The notes beneath the pieces are model-generated. The model made no database searches. It had not been told where the DNA came from and saw only the letters and a list, made by a program, of their open reading frames with translations. From VRUE01 sp035548675 (GTDB taxonomy: Bacteria > Actinomycetota > Thermoleophilia > Solirubrobacterales > 70-9), in the NCBI GenBank assembly GCA_035548675.1, contig DASZSJ010000011.1, positions 1 to 6,034 of the forward strand: a stretch of 6,034 bases of DNA, written 5' to 3'. The position numbers were made by a program, and so were the translations under genes. Shown here in pieces: positions 4,989 through 6,034 of this stretch. Position 1 is the first letter of the stretch. Every line of letters starts with the position of its first letter.

Positions 4989-5855
4989 TTGGAGGGGCCG
5001 GACGACGCCAACGACCTGCGGGGGTTTCACTTCCGGCGGCTGCTGGGAAAGCCGCCGGTCTGGGTCCTGCTCGGGATCGAGGTGGCGCTCGTCGGCATCC
5101 TCCTCGCCGTCTACGTCGGCCCCGCGATCGGCGGCGCGGCCGCCGTCGCGGCCTTCCTGCTCGGGCTGCTGGTCGTCTTCGCGATCGCCGACTCGCGCGC
5201 CGAGCAGGGCTTCTTCGAGACCTACGCCGCCCGCAACGGGTTCGAACTGGGCGGTCGCAGCCCGTTGCCGGAAACGACGCCGCTGCTGCGCAAGGGCGAC
5301 GACCGCTACGCCGAGCGCACGCTCTCCGGCCGGCTCGACGAGGGACTCGGAGGCATCGAAGGCATCCTCGCCCTCTACACCTACGAGGAGGAGAGCAGCG
5401 ACGGCCAGGGCAACCGCCAGACCAACTACTACCACTACACGGTCGGCCTGGTCCCGGTTCCCGAGTGCGTCCCCCACCTCCCCGAGCTCTACTGCCGTCG
5501 CAAGTCGGGCCTGCGCTCGCTGGAGAAGCTCGAGGACGTCTTCCGCTCGACCCGGCGGGTGACCCTGGAGAGCCAGGCCCTGGCGAAGCGCTACGAGATC
5601 TTCGCCGGCAAGCAGCAGGACGAGGTCTGGTTGCGTCGTCTCTTCTCCCCGACCTTCATCGTCTGGCTCAGCGAGGGAGCACCGAAGAAGTTCGCCTTCG
5701 AGCTCCTCGACGGCACCCTCTGCTGCTTCGTCAGCGGCCACAGGAAGTCGGCCGCCGAGCTCGACACGATGCGAGCCGCCACCGCGACGGTCGCGCGCCG
5801 CCTGCTGGAGGAGTCCGCGCAGACAGGCGGTGCCCCTTCCGCACCGATCGCCTAG
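4989..5855 (+). CDS. Uncharacterised two-segment membrane protein with a soluble C-terminal domain
   Basis: I do not recognise a named family. The 288 residues begin with a short charged N-terminus, then two hydrophobic segments (about 24-43 and 47-67) in a hairpin. A soluble domain of some 220 residues follows. Notable stretches are FFETYAARNGFEL (75-87), TPLLRKGDDRYAERTLSGRL (97-116), LYTYEEESSD (129-138), an aromatic NYYHYTVGLVPVPE (146-159), and RYEIFAGKQQDEVWLRRLFS (201-220) followed by PTFIVWL. The last stretch faintly resembles the 'F-V...D...AR.LL.P.F...L' pattern of DUF3137-like proteins. This is a hint only, and no catalytic motif is seen. TTG at 4989 is the only usable start after the in-frame stop at 4947-4949 that keeps both membrane segments. 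Its ribosome binding site is poor (AAGG, 11 nt upstream). It is divergent from mraZ and could share its control region. Consistent G/C-ending codons support it being real. Confidence 0.82.
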   Translation: MEGPDDANDLRGFHFRRLLGKPPVWVLLGIEVALVGILLAVYVGPAIGGAAAVAAFLLGLLVVFAIADSRAEQGFFETYAARNGFELGGRSPLPETTPLLRKGDDRYAERTLSGRLDEGLGGIEGILALYTYEEESSDGQGNRQTNYYHYTVGLVPVPECVPHLPELYCRRKSGLRSLEKLEDVFRSTRRVTLESQALAKRYEIFAGKQQDEVWLRRLFSPTFIVWLSEGAPKKFAFELLDGTLCCFVSGHRKSAAELDTMRAATATVARRLLEESAQTGGAPSAPIA

Positions 5856-5857
5856 TC

Positions 5858-5882
5858 GGGCAAATCCTGCCGGGGCAAATCC
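5858..5882. repeat. 10-bp direct repeat after the hypothetical gene
   Basis: GGGCAAATCC occurs at 5858-5867 and again at 5873-5882, a 15-bp period, in the short gap between two convergent reading frames. It does not form a hairpin, so it is not an intrinsic terminator. No role can be assigned. Confidence 0.55.
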
Positions 5883-5894
5883 CAGGAACTACAC

Positions 5895-6034
5895 CTAGAT
5901 GATTGATTCCACGAATTTCGTCAGCAACGGACCCAGGAAGAGGCAGAAGCCGACCGACAGGCGATTTTGGGCGAGCCCGCGGTGTCGAGTGTTGAGTTGA
6001 CCCACGTATACGGTGGCAAACCAGACACTCGGCA
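5895..6034 (-). CDS. Possible C-terminal end of a small membrane protein (start outside window)
   Basis: On the minus strand a frame stays open from the right edge for 45 codons to TAG at 5897-5895. It encodes PSVWFATVYVGQLNTRHRGL, then AQNRLSVGFCLFLGPLLTKF and VESII. Two hydrophobic stretches flank a polar loop (GQLNTRHRGLAQNR), a layout common in short actinobacterial membrane proteins. By hand count 32 of 45 codons end in G or C, which is compatible with coding but less extreme than the neighbours. It converges on the hypothetical gene, with 39 bp between stops. No family is recognised, and it may be a chance frame. Confidence 0.35.
   Translation of the reverse strand, partial: PSVWFATVYVGQLNTRHRGLAQNRLSVGFCLFLGPLLTKFVESII

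Noticed and set aside
4458..5741. 427-codon minus-strand open frame across mraZ, its promoter and the divergent gene
   Set aside because: It is antisense to the hypothetical gene and in another frame of mraZ, whose motifs are unmistakable. Its translation is low-complexity and crosses the promoter region.
1..6034. CRISPR array, tRNA, rRNA, transposase or phage gene
   Set aside because: No regularly spaced repeats, cloverleaf, rRNA sequence or mobile-element protein was seen on either strand.

Overview
This is a high-GC bacterial chromosome segment. Most of it is the start of a division and cell wall (dcw) cluster on the minus strand. Read in the direction of transcription (right to left) the order is mraZ (4743-4300), rsmH/mraW (4298-3285), an ftsL-type gene (3285-2728), ftsI/pbpB (2716-1064) and murE (906 to beyond base 1, 3' end missing). 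The gene order, GTG starts, G/C-ending codons and the FtsL-type protein with a long Ala/Pro/Lys/Arg-rich cytoplasmic tail suggest an actinobacterium. A deep-branching lineage such as Thermoleophilia is my guess, and nothing in the window proves it.

The first four genes are tightly packed (1-nt gap, 1-nt overlap, 11-nt gap) and are probably co-transcribed and translationally coupled. MraZ is the cluster's DNA-binding regulator. RsmH methylates 16S rRNA. The FtsL-like protein and FtsI belong to the septal peptidoglycan synthase. MurE adds the third amino acid to the peptidoglycan precursor. A 157-bp spacer between ftsI and murE breaks the packing and holds a perfect 28-bp inverted repeat.

The control region lies at 4744-4988. 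It has a plausible mraZ promoter (TTGCAA, 17 bp, TACTGT), with two exact 10-bp tandem AAAGTGGG-type MraZ boxes inside the spacer. Further TGGGG and TTGCAA repeats lie upstream. The predicted mraZ 5' leader contains an 18-bp hairpin that is continuous only in the mraZ-strand RNA, because two G-U pairs complete it. Its C-rich loop carries CUCCUCC.

Divergent from mraZ, at 4989-5855, is a gene for an uncharacterised protein with two membrane segments and a large soluble C-terminal domain. Its TTG start directly follows a 14-bp inverted repeat. The right edge has a short direct repeat and what may be the C-terminal end of a small membrane protein on the minus strand. I see no tRNA, rRNA, CRISPR array, transposase or phage gene. 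The main points of interest are the mraZ leader RNA and operator array, and the palindromic elements at 1-49, 942-1044 and 4939-4988.
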